Assembly: GCF_003058265.1 (NCBI RefSeq)
Contig: NZ_QBUK01000003.1
Location: 248,001-312,000, forward strand
Origin: Flagellimonas amoyensis
GTDB lineage: Bacteria > Bacteroidota > Bacteroidia > Flavobacteriales > Flavobacteriaceae
DNA: 64,000 nucleotides
Direction: 5' to 3'
Position numbers and translations under genes: made by a program. A model generated the notes under the pieces. That model was not told the DNA's origin and did not search any database. It saw nothing but the letters and a program-made list of their open reading frames with translations. Shown here piece by piece: positions 15,414-23,906 of this stretch; the first letter of the stretch is position 1; every line of letters begins with the position of its first letter.

Positions 15414-16631
15414 TCAATCCACCGAATTGAACTCTTCGATGATTTCTTCAAATTCGATGCAGTAGTAGGTGCCCTTTTTGTCATAATCCCTACTGATGGT
15501 ACCGCGAAGCTGACGGCTTAGGTTGTAGATCAGTTTAAGCCCCAACGAATTGGACGTTCTTGGGTTGATGTCCTCGGAATAGCCAATTCCATTGTCCCCT
15601 AAGTACATTTGATAGCGATTTTCCCCTATTTTCTTGACCGAAACATGGATTTCACCGCCATTGGCATCCGTTATTCCATATTTAAGGGCGTTGGTGATGG
15701 TCTCATTGATGATGAGGCCAATGGGGATCACGGTATCTATACTGAGTTTGTGGTCGTCGATGTCCAGGTCCACCTTGACGTTGCTGTTGTTCCCCTTGAC
15801 GGAGCGCACCAAATAATCACAGAGTTCCTTTACGTAGGGCCTAAGCTCGATTTTGGAAAGATAGTCGTCCCTTTTGTACAGCATTTCGTGTACCATGGCC
15901 ATGGAGACCACACGGTTTTGGCTGCTCTTGATGATACTGCTGATCTTTTCGTCCGCAATGGCCCTGGATTGAAGACTCAAGAGACTGGAAACGGTCTGAA
16001 GGTTGTTCTTTACCCTGTGATGGACCTCTTTCAACAAAGTTTCTTTTTCCTCAATCCGTTCCTGTATTTCATTCCGGGATTTGTACAATTTGTGATGGGC
16101 CATAAGAAGGTTCTTCCCAAAAACGCCACCGAGCAGGTACACGGCAAAGACGGCACTTAAAAAGGCAAACCAGTTGCGGGATTCCAAGGGAACAGTGTTC
16201 TCGGAAATCCTAAAGTCCCCCGTGTCATAGAGAAAGAGTATGGTGAGCACGGCCAAATTGACAATGAGGTACAATTGCCCAAATACTTTTGTGGTGACAT
16301 AGCCGGCAAAGACAATAATGGCCAGCACAAAGATGAATGGGCTTTGTATGCTACCACTATATATGGTAATGATTATGGCCGCGATCATGGACAGAATGGA
16401 GGTCAGGTTGTATGTCAGGACCACATTTTCATGTTTCCGATAGAGCGCTGTGTTCACGAGGTTCACAAAGGCATAGCCAATAAAGGTATAGGGAATGATT
16501 CCTTTGATGTCCAGGAAAAAAAAGCAGATCAACCCAAAAATGGCAGCAAAGAGTGAGGAACTGTAATTAACCTTGAGTATCAAATCAATCTTGTCTTGTA
16601 ACCGATATTTATCCTTACCAGGGACTTTCAT
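15414..16631 (-). CDS. Sensor histidine kinase, HisKA_2 type
   Basis: A 405-residue membrane histidine kinase. The N-terminal half has about five to six transmembrane helices (roughly residues 25-170) and no large periplasmic sensor, then a short coiled coil (NEIQERIEEKETLLKEV). The phospho-acceptor motif EVHHRVKNNLQTVSSLL is the HisKA_2 signature, with the HATPase domain after it (GLIINETITNALKYG for the N box, LGDNGIGYSED for the G1 region). I use the ATG at 16631 rather than the in-frame GTG at 16640. No response regulator is adjacent, so its partner is elsewhere; relatives often pair with LytTR or REC proteins. Confidence 0.9.
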   Translation of the reverse strand: MKVPGKDKYRLQDKIDLILKVNYSSSLFAAIFGLICFFFLDIKGIIPYTFIGYAFVNLVNTALYRKHENVVLTYNLTSILSMIAAIIITIYSGSIQSPFIFVLAIIVFAGYVTTKVFGQLYLIVNLAVLTILFLYDTGDFRISENTVPLESRNWFAFLSAVFAVYLLGGVFGKNLLMAHHKLYKSRNEIQERIEEKETLLKEVHHRVKNNLQTVSSLLSLQSRAIADEKISSIIKSSQNRVVSMAMVHEMLYKRDDYLSKIELRPYVKELCDYLVRSVKGNNSNVKVDLDIDDHKLSIDTVIPIGLIINETITNALKYGITDANGGEIHVSVKKIGENRYQMYLGDNGIGYSEDINPRTSNSLGLKLIYNLSRQLRGTISRDYDKKGTYYCIEFEEIIEEFNSVD

Positions 16632-16733
16632 ATGCTGCACGTGATTGTATCCTCCACTACCAAGGTTGATAAAAGGGTAGTAAAAGTAGCTTAATGGGGT
16701 GTAATTATGGTGTAAATCTAAATATGTTTTTGA

Positions 16734-16770
16734 TATAAAAAAAGTGACAGCTATAAAATAACTGTCACTT
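16734..16770 (-). terminator. Rho-independent terminator after secA
   Basis: On the minus strand AAGTGACAG and CTGTCACTT form a perfect 9-bp stem, followed by a T-run of about 7. It lies 23 bp past the secA stop codon. Confidence 0.85.
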
Positions 16771-16792
16771 GTAGAATTGCTTTTAGGCTAAT

Positions 16793-19700
16793 TTAATCTT
16801 CGATCAAGACCCATTCCCCCTTTTCGAGAAGGGATTCCGCCTGCTTGTATTTCATGCTCTTGCTCTCGCCGGACATTACATTCTTTATGGTAACCTTGTC
16901 ATTACGGCCAATCTTTGGCTTTTCCCGGGTAATGGTTTCGGTCACTTGCTGACGTTGTCCCTGGGTTTGGCCAGCTGCCCTATGCTGGGCGGCAAGCTCA
17001 TCGCTGTTGGGAATTTCTTCTTTTGAGGTCTGAAGGTTTTCCTTGGGCCTTTGTACGTTTCGGGCTTCTTGGATCTGATTGGTGTTCTCTGAGGGCAGTT
17101 CCCCTTTGAAAAGGAAGGAAATCACCTCTTTGTTCACCTTGTCTATCATTTCCTTGAAAAGTTCGAATGCCTCGAATTTGTAGATCAGCAAAGGATCTTT
17201 TTGTTCGTGGACGGCCAATTGGACGGATTGTTTCAACTCGTCCATCTTGCGCAAATGGGTTTTCCAGGCATCATCAATGATGGCCAAGGTGATGTTCTTC
17301 TCAAAATCCGTAATCAATTGCTTTCCATCCGTATTATAGGCCTTTTCCAGATTGGTGACCACGTTCAAGGTCTTGATACCGTCCGTGAAAGGGACCACAA
17401 TACGCTCAAACTTGTTGGCCTGGTCTTCATAAACCTTTTTGATGACTTGGAAGGCCACAGTGGCACTACGCTCCATTTTGTTCTTATAGAAATCGTAGGA
17501 TGCCTTATAAATGGTATTGGCTATTTCCTGGAAGTTCATCTTTTTGAACTCTTCTTCGCTGATGGGCGAAGTGATGGAGAAATATTTGATGAGCTCAAAC
17601 TCGAAGTTTTTGAAGTCATCGGCCATTTTGTTGGTCTCTGCGATCAGTTCACAGGTGTCATAGATCATGTTGGCGATGTCCACTTTGAGGCGTTCGCCTT
17701 GAAGGGCGTGTTTTCTTCTCTTGTAGACCACCTCACGCTGGGCGTTCATCACATCATCATATTCCAACAGACGTTTACGGATGCCAAAGTTGTTTTCCTC
17801 CACTTTTTTCTGGGCCCGTTCTATGGATCGGGTCATCATGGAGTGTTGGATCACTTCTCCTTCTTCCAGACCCATACGGTCCATCATCTTGGCCACACGG
17901 TCCGATCCGAACAAACGCATCAGGTTGTCTTCCAAGGAAACATAGAACTGGGAGCTTCCAGGATCTCCTTGACGCCCGGAACGGCCTCTCAACTGCCGGT
18001 CCACCCGTCTGGAATCGTGGCGCTCCGTACCAATGATGGCCAGTCCTCCCGCTCCCTTTACATCCGTGGTGAGCTTAATGTCCGTACCCCTGCCGGCCAT
18101 GTTGGTGGCAATGGTGACCACCCCTGATTTTCCTGCTTCGGCGACGATATCCGCCTCCTTTTTGTGCAATTTGGCGTTCAGTACATTGTGGGAAATTTTA
18201 CGGACACTCAAGAGTTTGGAGAGCAGTTCCGAAATTTCAACCGAAGTGGTACCGATCAAAACGGGTCTGCCCGCATTGGAAAGGTTGGTCACTTCCTCTA
18301 TGATAGCGTTGTATTTTTCGCGTTTGGTCTTGTAGATAAGATCATGGCGGTCATGTCTGGCAATGGGCCTATTGGTAGGTATTTCCATGACATCCAACTT
18401 GTAGATCTCCCAAAACTCGCCTGCTTCGGTAACAGCCGTACCGGTCATACCAGCCAGCTTATTGTACATCCTAAAGTAATTTTGAAGGGTGATGGTGGCA
18501 AAGGTCTGGGTCATCGCCTCGATCTTCACGTTCTCCTTGGCCTCGATGGCCTGGTGGAGTCCATCGGAATATCGCCTACCGTCCATGATACGTCCGGTCT
18601 GCTCATCCACGATCATCACCTTGTTGTCGATCACCACATACTCCACATCTTTTTCAAATAGGGTATAGGCCTTCAACAATTGGGTCATGGTGTGGATCCG
18701 CTCGCTCTTGATGGCAAAATCCTTGAAAAGATCTTCCTTCAGCTCAGCTTCTTTTTCAATCTCCAGATCCTGACGTTCGATCTTGGCAATCTCACTGCCA
18801 ATGTCAGGCATCACGAAGAAATCCTTGTCCTTGTCCCCAGAAATGTAATCTACCCCTTTATCGGTCAATTCTATCTGGTTGTTTTTCTCATCGATCACGA
18901 ACAACAGGTCGGCATCCACTTTGGGCATTTCCCTGTTATTGTCCTGCATGTAGAAGTTCTCCGTTTTCTGGAGGAGTTGTTTCACGCCTTCTTCACTCAA
19001 AAACTTGATGAGTGCTTTGTTCTTGGGAAGTCCTCGGTGCACACGGAGCAGTAGGAACCCACCTTCTTTGGTGTCTCCGGTCGCAATGAGTTTTTTGGCC
19101 TCGGCAAGCACGCCTGTCAAGTGTTGGCGTTGCTGCTGGACAATGTCGGCCACTTTGGGCCGTAGCTCGTTGAACTCGTGGCGATCACCTTCCGGCACGG
19201 GACCAGAAATGATCAATGGGGTACGGGCATCGTCGATGAGAACGGAATCCACCTCATCCACAATGGCGTAGTGATGGGGACGCTGTACCAAATCGTCCGG
19301 GGTATGCGCCATATTGTCACGTAGATAGTCAAAACCAAATTCGTTGTTGGTCCCATAGGTGATGTCGGCATTGTAGGCGGCCCTTCTTCCATCGGAATTG
19401 GGCCTGTGCTTGTCGATGCAGTCCACAGAAAGCTCATGGAACTCAAAAATGGGGGCCATCCAGGCACTGTCCCTTTTGGCAAGATAGTCGTTCACGGTCA
19501 CCAAGTGGGCCCCTTTACCAGCTAGGGCGTTCAGGTAGAGTGGGAGCGTGGCCACCAAGGTCTTACCTTCTCCGGTCTGCATTTCCGCAATTTTGCCTTG
19601 ATGTAGCGCAATACCACCTATCAACTGTACGTCGTAGTGCACCATGTCCCAAGTGACCTCTTTTCCGGCGGCGTCCCAGGAGTTGCTCCAAATGGCCTTG

Positions 19701-20155
19701 TCGCCCTCGAGCGTCACATAATCCTTGTCGCCCGACAGTTTTCTGTCAAATTCGGTAGCCAGTACGGTCAGTGTCTCGTTGGCGGCAAACCGTTTGGCGG
19801 TCTCCTTTACAACGGCAAAGGCTTCGGGAAGAATATCGTTGAGTGTCTTTTCGGAAATTTTATAGGCCTCTTCGTTCAGTTTGTCTATCTCGGCGTAGAT
19901 TTCCTCGTTGCGGTCGATGTCATTGGAGCTTTCCACCTCTTTTTGAAGGGCGGCAATCTTGTCATTGACGGTTTTGCAGTCTTCCGCGATCTGTGCCTTG
20001 AAGGCGACGGTCTTTTGTCTCAGTTCGTCGTGGGTCAATCCTTCCAGCTGCTGCTCAAAGGACTTTATCTCTTTTACCAAGGGTTGGAGGGACTTTACAT
20101 CTTTCTCCGATTTGTCTCCCACAAAAACCTTTAGTACGGAATTGATAAAACTCAT
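16793..20155 (-). CDS. secA: Preprotein translocase ATPase SecA
   Basis: A 1120-residue motor that pushes unfolded preproteins through SecYEG. Walker A MQTGEGKTLVA, the DEAD-like VDEVDSVLIDDARTP, and the motif region RGRSGRQGDPGSS are intact, as are the preprotein-binding and helical scaffold domains. It is longer than the E. coli protein (901) because of insertions, which is normal for Bacteroidota. The C-terminus reads KIGRNDKVTIKNVMSG and ends GEWVLIED; the CxCxSGxxxxxCH zinc motif that binds SecB is absent. An exact -7 box lies at 20230-20237 and a terminator follows. It is a single-gene transcription unit. Confidence 0.98.
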   Translation of the reverse strand: MSFINSVLKVFVGDKSEKDVKSLQPLVKEIKSFEQQLEGLTHDELRQKTVAFKAQIAEDCKTVNDKIAALQKEVESSNDIDRNEEIYAEIDKLNEEAYKISEKTLNDILPEAFAVVKETAKRFAANETLTVLATEFDRKLSGDKDYVTLEGDKAIWSNSWDAAGKEVTWDMVHYDVQLIGGIALHQGKIAEMQTGEGKTLVATLPLYLNALAGKGAHLVTVNDYLAKRDSAWMAPIFEFHELSVDCIDKHRPNSDGRRAAYNADITYGTNNEFGFDYLRDNMAHTPDDLVQRPHHYAIVDEVDSVLIDDARTPLIISGPVPEGDRHEFNELRPKVADIVQQQRQHLTGVLAEAKKLIATGDTKEGGFLLLRVHRGLPKNKALIKFLSEEGVKQLLQKTENFYMQDNNREMPKVDADLLFVIDEKNNQIELTDKGVDYISGDKDKDFFVMPDIGSEIAKIERQDLEIEKEAELKEDLFKDFAIKSERIHTMTQLLKAYTLFEKDVEYVVIDNKVMIVDEQTGRIMDGRRYSDGLHQAIEAKENVKIEAMTQTFATITLQNYFRMYNKLAGMTGTAVTEAGEFWEIYKLDVMEIPTNRPIARHDRHDLIYKTKREKYNAIIEEVTNLSNAGRPVLIGTTSVEISELLSKLLSVRKISHNVLNAKLHKKEADIVAEAGKSGVVTIATNMAGRGTDIKLTTDVKGAGGLAIIGTERHDSRRVDRQLRGRSGRQGDPGSSQFYVSLEDNLMRLFGSDRVAKMMDRMGLEEGEVIQHSMMTRSIERAQKKVEENNFGIRKRLLEYDDVMNAQREVVYKRRKHALQGERLKVDIANMIYDTCELIAETNKMADDFKNFEFELIKYFSITSPISEEEFKKMNFQEIANTIYKASYDFYKNKMERSATVAFQVIKKVYEDQANKFERIVVPFTDGIKTLNVVTNLEKAYNTDGKQLITDFEKNITLAIIDDAWKTHLRKMDELKQSVQLAVHEQKDPLLIYKFEAFELFKEMIDKVNKEVISFLFKGELPSENTNQIQEARNVQRPKENLQTSKEEIPNSDELAAQHRAAGQTQGQRQQVTETITREKPKIGRNDKVTIKNVMSGESKSMKYKQAESLLEKGEWVLIED

Positions 20156-20229
20156 GAATTGTATTTTCGTTAGAATGGCAAAAGCTGTTCCATTGACGGG
20201 AATGTCGGGAAATTCTTTTGCTAGGCTGT

Positions 20230-20237
20230 CAAAATTA
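20230..20237 (-). promoter_or_regulatory. -7 box of secA promoter
   Basis: TAATTTTG on the minus strand, an exact consensus match about 75 bp upstream of the secA ATG. Its -33 region would fall inside the hairpin at 20241-20267 that terminates the upstream gene. Confidence 0.45.
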
Positions 20238-20240
20238 CAT

Positions 20241-20267
20241 AAAAAAAAGCCTCAGATGAGACTTTTT
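20241..20267 (-). terminator. Terminator after the DUF2795 gene
   Basis: On the minus strand AAAAAGTCTC, loop ATCT, GAGGC followed by eight T; the A and T runs extend the stem, giving a possibly bidirectional terminator. It ends 3 bp before the secA -7 box. Confidence 0.75.
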
Positions 20268-20288
20268 ATTGTGCTTGTTTTACTGATA

Positions 20289-20513
20289 TCAATATTCATC
20301 CTCGTTCCAGAGGTAATCCTCTTCGGTGGGATAATCAGGCCATATCTCTTCGATGGACTCATATATTTCGCCGCCCTCTTCTTCCATGGACTGTAAATTT
20401 TCTACAACTTCCAATGGTGCTCCGGTACGGATAGCATAATCTATCAGTTCGTCTTTGGTGGCTGGCCAAGGCGCATCACTCAAATATGAGGCTAGTTCTA
20501 ACGTCCAGTACAT
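20289..20513 (-). CDS. DUF2795 domain-containing protein
   Basis: A 74-residue acidic protein. The first 45 residues (SYLSDAPWPATKDELIDYA, then RTGAPLEVVENLQSM) match DUF2795, a small helical fold resembling a helix-turn-helix; the tail is rich in Glu, Asp, Tyr and Trp (WPDYPTEEDYLWNEDEY). It is cytoplasmic, and its role is unknown. It has its own strong promoter (20541-20570) and terminator, so it is expressed independently of secA. Confidence 0.9.
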   Translation of the reverse strand: MYWTLELASYLSDAPWPATKDELIDYAIRTGAPLEVVENLQSMEEEGGEIYESIEEIWPDYPTEEDYLWNEDEY

Positions 20514-20540
20514 AGTAACGGTTTGATTTTAAATTTTTTG

Positions 20541-20570
20541 CAAAAATAATTTTTAAACCCAATTCGCCAA
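20541..20570 (-). promoter_or_regulatory. Promoter of the DUF2795 gene
   Basis: TTG (20570-20568), 19-bp spacer, then TATTTTTG (20548-20541): a full Bacteroidota-type promoter, about 28 bp from the -7 box to the ATG. Confidence 0.7.
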
Positions 20571-20635
20571 GTAAAAACAGTATTATTTAAAAATTATTTT
20601 GATGTTGACAAAACTATTGCGTCAAAAAAACGATT

Positions 20636-21196
20636 TTATTGGTCCAACTTCTCCGGGATCCACTTGACTTCTTGGGCCTTTAGGTCTTGCGACAACTTCC
20701 GTGCCAATACAAAAAGATAATCGGAAAGGCGATTGATATAGGAAAGCAGGGTGTCGGGAACGGGTTCATTTTCGTGCAGATAGGAAATCATCCGTTCCGC
20801 CCTTCGGCAAACGGTTCTGGCAATATGACAGTATGACACGGTGGTGTGCCCACCCGGAAGTATAAAATGTGTCATTTCGGGCAACTCCTCGTTCATTTGG
20901 TCCATTTCCTTCTCCAAAAGTTCAATGTCGGCATCACTGATGCGGGGTATTTTCAGACGTTTGTCCTTTTTGGGTTCCGTGGCAAGGATAGAGCCTACCG
21001 TGAAGAGCTTTTCTTGGATGAGGGCCAACAGTTCTTTGGAATGGGCGTCCATTTCTTGGTCGCGCAAAAGCCCCAAAAAGGAATTGAGCTCGTCAATGGT
21101 GCCATAACTTTCGATGCGGATATGGTGTTTGGGCACCCGAGTTCCCGTGAACAGTGCCGTGGTGCCCTTGTCACCTGTTTTGGTGTATATCTTCAT
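20636..21196 (-). CDS. Cob(I)yrinic acid a,c-diamide adenosyltransferase (PduO type)
   Basis: A 186-residue ATP:cob(I)alamin adenosyltransferase that makes adenosylcobalamin, the cofactor of methylmalonyl-CoA mutase. The N-terminal ATP-binding stretch KIYTKTGDKGTTALFTG, the GTIDELNSFLGLLRD segment and the C-terminal RTVCRRAERMI and NRLSDYLFVLAR motifs are diagnostic of the PduO/MMAB group. I chose the ATG at 21196, since the family starts MKIYTKTGD; an in-frame ATG at 21211 would add only five residues. It links functionally with MeaB at 9.5 kb. Confidence 0.93.
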   Translation of the reverse strand: MKIYTKTGDKGTTALFTGTRVPKHHIRIESYGTIDELNSFLGLLRDQEMDAHSKELLALIQEKLFTVGSILATEPKKDKRLKIPRISDADIELLEKEMDQMNEELPEMTHFILPGGHTTVSYCHIARTVCRRAERMISYLHENEPVPDTLLSYINRLSDYLFVLARKLSQDLKAQEVKWIPEKLDQ

Positions 21197-21270
21197 GTTA
21201 TCGGTTATCAATAATCAACTATCAGTACAAATTGGTTGAGGTGAATAGGGCATTTTAGAGGGATTTGAGC

Positions 21271-21309
21271 ATTGTTTATTGAACATTGGCAATTGCTCAT
21301 TGTTCATTG
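21271..21309. repeat. ATTGTTCATTG-type low-complexity repeat
   Basis: Tandem variants of CATTG(T)TTATTGAACATTGG and GCTCATTGTTCATTG. Such TGAACAAT-like runs recur between genes in Flavobacteriia. It covers the 3' end of the small membrane gene beside it. Confidence 0.5.
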
Positions 21310-21458
21310 TCCCTATCATGTCTGCGCTTGCCATCCATGAACCTTCTCGATTTTCGTTGTCGGGTCGATTTTTTGTTCCTGAACAGAATGATCAGATAGA
21401 TGAGCCCCAATACGGCGAGAACATACCAAACGGTGTTATCTGTTGCTGCATTTTCCAT
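21297..21458 (-). CDS. 53-residue membrane protein
   Basis: Starting at the ATG at 21458 the sequence reads MENAATDNTVWYVLAVLGL, then IYLIILFRNKK, then a very basic tail (TRQRKSRRFMDGKRRHDRD) to TGA at 21297. It has one transmembrane helix (about residues 11-26) with an inside-positive C-terminus. The final residues come from the low-complexity repeat, so the original stop may have lain earlier. It sits between the methyltransferase-like gene (17 bp upstream) and the adenosyltransferase gene on the same strand. No family is recognised. Confidence 0.55.
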   Translation of the reverse strand: MENAATDNTVWYVLAVLGLIYLIILFRNKKSTRQRKSRRFMDGKRRHDRDNEQ

Positions 21459-21475
21459 AACCTAAAATTACCGCT

Positions 21476-21976
21476 TTAAATCCGAATCGTAAAATGCTCC
21501 TTCACTTGTTCTTTTCGGATGAAGATGGCGCCACAATGGAACATATCGATGCTCACCGTGATTTTGGGCGAAGCGATCAGCATCTTCCAATCTTCTGCTT
21601 TTTCTTCATTCTGATGGATGCCATCCACCAAGATCATGCTGTCATTGTGTAATTTTCCTTTGGAAAGAAATCCTTCAAAGCGCGTAGTGGCCAATCGGTC
21701 GGTATAGATAATGTCCACAGGTTTGGTGTCAAAATCAATGTTGGGAAATATTTCATTGACGGTTTTTTCAAGAGAAGGATTGGGGTCCAAATAGATACGG
21801 TTTGCCTTGAAATAGGCGATACTTTTCAGTAGCACATTGATGGACGTCTCCTTGTGGAACTTTTTACTGGCATACAGGCACTGGGTCACATACTGGAAAA
21901 CAAAGGGGGAGTGTACTCCATGCGCATTGGTGGATTTGAAAATGAATTTTAAGTAAGAAAGCAATTCGAAAAACAT
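21476..21976 (-). CDS. Shortened class I methyltransferase-like protein
   Basis: A 166-residue protein whose start (STNAHGVHSPFVFQYVTQC, residues about 14-32) and end (DWKMLIASPKITVSIDMF and KEHFTIRI) match a longer flavobacterial family annotated as class I SAM-dependent methyltransferases. Those have about 230-260 residues and a glycine-rich SAM-binding motif I; here that stretch is missing and replaced by YLDPNPSLEKTVNEIF. It is probably not an active methyltransferase. The ATG at 21976 is used; a GTG nine bases upstream lies inside the dispersed repeat. It follows the ABC-F gene on the same strand. Confidence 0.65.
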   Translation of the reverse strand: MFFELLSYLKFIFKSTNAHGVHSPFVFQYVTQCLYASKKFHKETSINVLLKSIAYFKANRIYLDPNPSLEKTVNEIFPNIDFDTKPVDIIYTDRLATTRFEGFLSKGKLHNDSMILVDGIHQNEEKAEDWKMLIASPKITVSIDMFHCGAIFIRKEQVKEHFTIRI

Positions 21977-21980
21977 AGTT

Positions 21981-22012
21981 AACACCCCTATGGTCCCCTC
22001 AAGGGGACATTA
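21981..22012 (-). repeat. Dispersed GTCCCC-TTGA-GGGGAC hairpin repeat, copy 2
   Basis: In minus-strand orientation: TAAT-GTCCCCTTGAGGGGAC-CATAGGGGTGTT, one of three copies. It covers the ABC-F stop codon and ends 5 bp before the next gene's ATG, so it is the whole intergenic space of this pair. Confidence 0.75.
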
Positions 22013-23884
22013 TCCCTCTAAAATGGATGAAAGCTCGAACCAACGTTCTGTTTTCTCCTCGATGGTATCCGATACCTTTTTCAGTTCCACGGAAAGTTGG
22101 TTGATCTCGTCCCCGTTCAGGTCTGGGTCGGCGAACTTGTTCTGCAGGGCTACCTTTTGTTCTTCCAGTTTTTGGATGTCCTTTTCCAATTGTTTGTGTT
22201 CCTTCTGCTCCAAGTAAGAAAGTTTGCCGCCGCTTTCCTTTTCCTTCCAGTGGGTCTTCTCCGTTTTTTCAGGAATCTCCTTGTTCTCCCGTTCCTCGAT
22301 GAGCTTGCTGCTCTCATAGACCCTGTAATCGGTATAATTGCCGGGGAAATCCTCGATTTCACCCTCACCCCTGAACACGAACAAATGGTCCACGATCTTG
22401 TCCATAAAGTAACGGTCGTGTGACACCACGATCAAGCATCCCGGGAAATCCAACAAGAAACTTTCCAGAACATTGAGGGTCACAATGTCAAGGTCGTTCG
22501 TGGGCTCATCCAGGATCAAGAAATTTGGGTTTTGGATGAGTACGGTGCACAAATACAGCCGTTTGCGTTCGCCGCCGCTGAGTTTGTCCACAAAATCATA
22601 CTGCTTTTTTCGGTCAAAGAGAAAACGCTCCAACAACTGCTGTGCGGAAATCTGTTTTCCCTTTTTCAGCGGGATATAGTCCCCAAACTCGCGGATGACA
22701 TCGATGACCTTTTGCCCCTCCTTATCTGGAATGCCCTTTTGGGTGTAGTAACCAAACTTGATAGTGTCCCCAACAACCACCTTTCCACCATCCACATCTT
22801 CTTTTTGGGTGATGATATTCAAAAAAGTGGACTTTCCGGTTCCGTTCTTTCCGATGATCCCGATGCGTTCACCTTTGGTGAAGTTGTAATCGAACTTGTT
22901 CAGAATGGTCTTGTTCCCATAGGATTTGGAGATGTTGTGGAGTTCCAAGATCTTGCTGCCCAAGCGCTCCATATTGAGTTCCAGCTCCACTTCATGGTCC
23001 TTTCTCCGTTGGTTTGCCCGTTGTTTGATCTCATTGAAATCGTCTATCCGTGATTTGGATTTGGTGGTACGGGCCTTGGGCTGCCGGCGCATCCATTCCA
23101 GTTCCTTTTTATAGAGCAACTTGGATTTGTGCTGTTCCACGGCCTCGCGTTCCATCCGGCCCTCCTTTTCGCTCAGGTAATAGGAGTAGTTGCCTTTGTA
23201 GGTATATAACTGATTGTTGTCCAGTTCTATGATCTCATTGCAGACGCGGTCCAAGAAATACCGGTCGTGGGTGACCATGAACAGGGTCATGTTCTCTTTG
23301 GAAAAATAGGCCTCGAGCCATTCGATCATCTCCAGGTCCAAGTGGTTGGTCGGCTCATCCATAATGAGCAGTTCGGGCTTGTTCAGCAGGGCATTGGCCA
23401 AGGCCAGACGTTTTCGCTGCCCGCCCGACAAGGTGGCCACCTTGGCATCGAGTTGGGTAAGCTGTAGTTTGAAGAGGATCTGTTTGTACTGCGTTTCAAA
23501 ATCCCATGCATTGTGCCGTTCCATGGCTTCGAATGCCTTTTGGTAGCGTGTGCTGTCCTCGGGATTCTCCACGGCCTTTTCGTAGGCGGCAATGATCTTG
23601 AGGATTTCATTGTCCGTCGCAAAAATGGTCTCCTCCACGGTCAGGTTGGGATCCAAACGGGGCTCTTGTTCCAAAAAGGAGATCTTGATGTCCTTGCGGA
23701 TGGTGACCTGTCCCGTTTCGGAAGTGTCCTTGCCCGACATGATGTTGAGAATGGAGGTTTTCCCGCTCCCGTTCTTGGCGATCAGTGCAATTTTCTGGTC
23801 TTTGTTGATACCAAAGGAGATGTCGGAGAAGAGTACCAGTTCCCCATACGATTTTGATATGTTTTCTACGGTCAATAAATTCAT
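22010..23884 (-). CDS. ABC-F family ATPase (Uup/EttA-like)
   Basis: A 624-residue soluble protein with two ABC ATPase domains and no membrane part, the layout of ribosome-acting ABC-F factors. Domain 1: AKNGSGKTS, LSGGQRKRLALA, LLIMDEPTNHLD; domain 2: GKNGTGKST, LSGGERKRLYL, FLILDEPTNDLD. The linker between them (about 235-325) is long and charged, like the P-site tRNA-interaction motif, and a C-terminal coiled coil (about 540-620) resembles that of Uup. The likely role is resolving stalled or difficult translation; resistance function cannot be judged. Its stop codon lies in repeat copy 2. Confidence 0.93.
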   Translation of the reverse strand: MNLLTVENISKSYGELVLFSDISFGINKDQKIALIAKNGSGKTSILNIMSGKDTSETGQVTIRKDIKISFLEQEPRLDPNLTVEETIFATDNEILKIIAAYEKAVENPEDSTRYQKAFEAMERHNAWDFETQYKQILFKLQLTQLDAKVATLSGGQRKRLALANALLNKPELLIMDEPTNHLDLEMIEWLEAYFSKENMTLFMVTHDRYFLDRVCNEIIELDNNQLYTYKGNYSYYLSEKEGRMEREAVEQHKSKLLYKKELEWMRRQPKARTTKSKSRIDDFNEIKQRANQRRKDHEVELELNMERLGSKILELHNISKSYGNKTILNKFDYNFTKGERIGIIGKNGTGKSTFLNIITQKEDVDGGKVVVGDTIKFGYYTQKGIPDKEGQKVIDVIREFGDYIPLKKGKQISAQQLLERFLFDRKKQYDFVDKLSGGERKRLYLCTVLIQNPNFLILDEPTNDLDIVTLNVLESFLLDFPGCLIVVSHDRYFMDKIVDHLFVFRGEGEIEDFPGNYTDYRVYESSKLIEERENKEIPEKTEKTHWKEKESGGKLSYLEQKEHKQLEKDIQKLEEQKVALQNKFADPDLNGDEINQLSVELKKVSDTIEEKTERWFELSSILEG

Positions 23885-23906
23885 GGATGCTGTTTACGGG
23901 CCAGGT

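Noticed and set aside
17201-18127. Long plus-strand frame inside secA.
   Set aside because: Shadow of the secA coding strand; no domain and no start context.
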